The translations under genes were made by a program, and so were the position numbers. Positions 7,332 through 8,148 of a stretch of DNA of 8,148 bases are shown one piece after another (the stretch's first letter is position 1; every line of letters starts with the position of its first letter). This stretch comes from an uncultured Eubacterium sp. Lineage in GTDB: Bacteria; Bacillota; Clostridia; Oscillospirales; Acutalibacteraceae. Under the pieces are notes generated by a model that saw nothing but the letters and a program-made list of their open reading frames with translations, did not search any database and was not told the DNA's origin. The DNA is taken from NCBI GenBank assembly GCA_934512155.1, contig CAKSWS010000049.1:1-8148 (forward strand), read 5' to 3'.

Positions 7332-7360
7332 TTGATAATTTGTTGCGTTAATGTTATAAT
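7332..7360 (+). promoter_or_regulatory. Promoter of pncC
   Basis: TTGATA (7332-7337), 17-bp spacer, TATAAT (7355-7360): near-consensus sigma-A promoter. It leaves a leader of roughly 60 nt before the ATG at 7426; I see no riboswitch-like fold in it. Confidence 0.8.
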
Positions 7361-7425
7361 ATGTATGGAAATGTTATAAAAAAATCAGCAGCAAAAAGTG
7401 TTTTTATATTGTTAAGGTGATGTTT

Positions 7426-7893
7426 ATGGAACTTGCACAAAAAACAGTTCAAAAGTTAATAGATAAAAAATATCATATTTCTTTTGCAGAAAGTTGCACA
7501 GGCGGCTTGTGTTGCGCAACGCTTGTGGGAATTGCAGATGCTTCAAGAGTTTTGGATGTTTCTTTAACAACTTATGCCAATGAGGCTAAAATAAAACATC
7601 TTGCTGTTGAGGAAAAAATAATAAATAAATTTGGTGTTGTTTCAGAAGAAGTGGCAGCTCAAATGTGTGCAGGCGTTGCGAAATTTGCCGGCTCACAAGT
7701 GGGGGTTGGTATAACCGGCGTTGCGGGACCGGGCGGCGGAACAGCGAAAAAACCTGTGGGTATGGTGTGCTTTGGTTTTTATATAAACGGCAAAATTGAA
7801 ACTTATACAAAGCAGTTTGGTGCATTAGGTAGAAATAACGTCAGAAATGCTTCCGTCAAATTTGTGTTTCAAAAGCTAAATGAGTTGTTATAA
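7426..7893 (+). CDS. pncC: PncC-type nicotinamide-nucleotide amidase (stand-alone CinA C-terminal domain)
   Basis: Cytosolic enzyme that deamidates nicotinamide mononucleotide to nicotinate mononucleotide, recycling the pyridine nucleotide released for example by DNA ligase. It is 155 aa from the chosen start, the size of the isolated domain. The N-terminal MoaB-like half of full CinA is absent, as in E. coli PncC. Signatures: FAESCTGG (20-27, nucleophile S23), TTYANEAKIKHL (48-59, likely catalytic Y50/K55 region), GITGVAGPGGGTAKKPVG (95-112), and the closing arginine region GRNNVRNAS (135-143). I chose ATG 7426 because AAGGTG (7414-7419) is 6 nt upstream. GTG 7417 and ATG 7420 in the same frame sit on or too near that site. 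It is a single-gene transcript; a tRNA promoter begins 28 nt after its stop and I see no clear terminator between. Confidence 0.94.
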   Translation: MELAQKTVQKLIDKKYHISFAESCTGGLCCATLVGIADASRVLDVSLTTYANEAKIKHLAVEEKIINKFGVVSEEVAAQMCAGVAKFAGSQVGVGITGVAGPGGGTAKKPVGMVCFGFYINGKIETYTKQFGALGRNNVRNASVKFVFQKLNELL

Positions 7894-7920
7894 AACATAT
7901 TTAAAAAAACGTTTAGTCTA

Positions 7921-7949
7921 TTGACCAAAATGCTTTTTTGTTATATAAT
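7921..7949 (+). promoter_or_regulatory. Strong promoter of the tRNA region
   Basis: TTGACC (7921-7926), 17-bp spacer, TATAAT (7944-7949). Transcription should start near 7956, only a few bases before the truncated tRNA copy at 7961. It is probably also the only promoter for the intact tRNA at 8052. Confidence 0.8.
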
Positions 7950-7960
7950 ATCTTCACCTT

Positions 7961-7998
7961 GCTGATATGGCTCAGTTGGTAGAGCAGCGCATTCGTAA
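7961..7998 (+). repeat. 38-nt direct repeat, copy 1
   Basis: Identical to 8052-8089 and spaced 91 nt apart start to start. It covers the 5' half of tRNA-Thr to the last base of the anticodon loop. Confidence 0.97.
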
Positions 7999-8017
7999 AC
8001 TGAAGGCTGTTCGCCGA
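7961..8017 (+). pseudogene. Broken tRNA-Thr copy (5' half intact, 3' half degenerate)
   Basis: The first 38 nt (7961-7998) are identical to the intact tRNA-Thr 91 nt downstream: 5' acceptor strand, complete D arm, 5' anticodon stem and the whole loop TTCGTAA. The next five bases, which should close the anticodon stem (TGCGC), read ACTGA, so the stem cannot form. AGGC (8004-8007) then aligns again, and after a 4-nt gap TTCG and CCGA align with the T arm. No TATCAGC strand exists to close the acceptor stem, so no functional tRNA can result. It looks like a decayed or recombined duplicate. Confidence 0.8.
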
Positions 8018-8051
8018 TTTAGGCTTAAAGCAAGTGAAAAATTGAATAAAT

Positions 8052-8089
8052 GCTGATATGGCTCAGTTGGTAGAGCAGCGCATTCGTAA
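8052..8089 (+). repeat. 38-nt direct repeat, copy 2 (within intact tRNA-Thr)
   Basis: Identical to 7961-7998; identity ends exactly after the anticodon loop. Confidence 0.97.
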
Positions 8090-8127
8090 TGCGCAGGCCG
8101 TCGGTTCGAGTCCGACTATCAGCTCCA
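8052..8127 (+). tRNA. tRNA-Thr (anticodon CGT)
   Basis: Complete 76-nt cloverleaf that reads ACG codons. The acceptor stem GCTGATA/TATCAGC has 7 perfect pairs. The D arm is GCTC...GAGC. The anticodon stem GCGCA/TGCGC carries loop TTCGTAA with CGT at 8085-8087. The T arm GTCGG/CCGAC has loop TTCGAGT. The discriminator is T (8124) and CCA is encoded (8125-8127). No promoter of its own is visible in the 53-nt spacer upstream, so it is probably processed from a transcript that starts before the broken copy. Confidence 0.97.
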
Positions 8128-8148
8128 AAACCTGCGTAAACACGGCGT

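Noticed and set aside
7361..7413. Riboswitch or attenuator in the pncC leader
   Set aside because: Only a weak A/T hairpin (AAAAA/TTTTT around 7395-7407) is present; no conserved aptamer pattern or terminator is recognised.
7586..7825. - strand open frame inside pncC
   Set aside because: It is an antisense shadow of a well-conserved enzyme gene, with no binding site or family signal.
7961..8089. The two 38-nt repeats as CRISPR repeats
   Set aside because: There are only two copies, and the repeat is plainly the 5' half of a tRNA; there are no further units and no cas genes.
8135..8141. CGTAAAC after the intact tRNA, also at 7994-8000 at the end of the 38-nt repeat, as an attachment-site core
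   Set aside because: Seven bases are too short to exclude chance in AT-rich DNA, and no integrase is visible before the window ends.

Overview
This window reads as a stretch of chromosome from an AT-rich, Gram-positive gut-type Clostridia (Oscillospirales/Ruminococcus-like is my guess). The reasons are low GC, AGGAG/GAGGTG ribosome binding sites, consensus sigma-A promoters with 17-bp spacers, and an antibiotic-sensing type two-component/ABC module. The lineage is inferred from style, not from a marker gene.

Layout. (1) 1-549 is the C-terminal two thirds of folD (one-carbon/folate metabolism), closed by a good intrinsic terminator at 556-592. (2) 593-5585 is a four-gene detoxification/sensing module on the + strand: OmpR-type response regulator, small intramembrane-sensing histidine kinase, LolD/MacB/BceA-type ATPase, and a large 836-aa FtsX-domain permease. 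The regulator and kinase overlap by 8 nt. The ATPase and permease overlap by 4 nt, with a TTG start. A perfect 16-bp palindrome, ATTACAA-N2-TTGTAAT, lies upstream of the regulator and again upstream of the ATPase. It fits the TnACA-N4-TGTAA consensus I recall for BceR-like regulators. (3) 5719-7269 on the - strand is a GH28-like (polygalacturonase-type) right-handed beta-helix protein without a signal peptide. It converges on the permease and shares a bidirectional terminator with it. (4) A divergent promoter pair at 7296-7360 serves the GH28 gene and a stand-alone CinA C-terminal domain (PncC, NMN deamidase) at 7426-7893. (5) 7921-8127 holds a consensus promoter, a broken tRNA copy whose first 38 nt are identical to the following gene, and then an intact tRNA-Thr(CGT) with encoded CCA.

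How it works together. The likely logic of the central module is that the kinase senses a cell-envelope-active compound, probably with the transporter as co-sensor. The phosphorylated regulator would then bind the twin palindromes, adjusting its own operon and switching on the ATPase-permease pair. folD, pncC and the tRNA are housekeeping. The GH28 gene is an accessory sugar-acid function with no pathway partners inside the window.

Most worth a second look are the paired operators, the pairing of a Bce-type regulatory circuit with an 8-TM duplicated permease rather than a typical 10-TM BceB, the altered GH28 active site, and the half-tRNA/tRNA tandem. I did not see a clearly new biological system.
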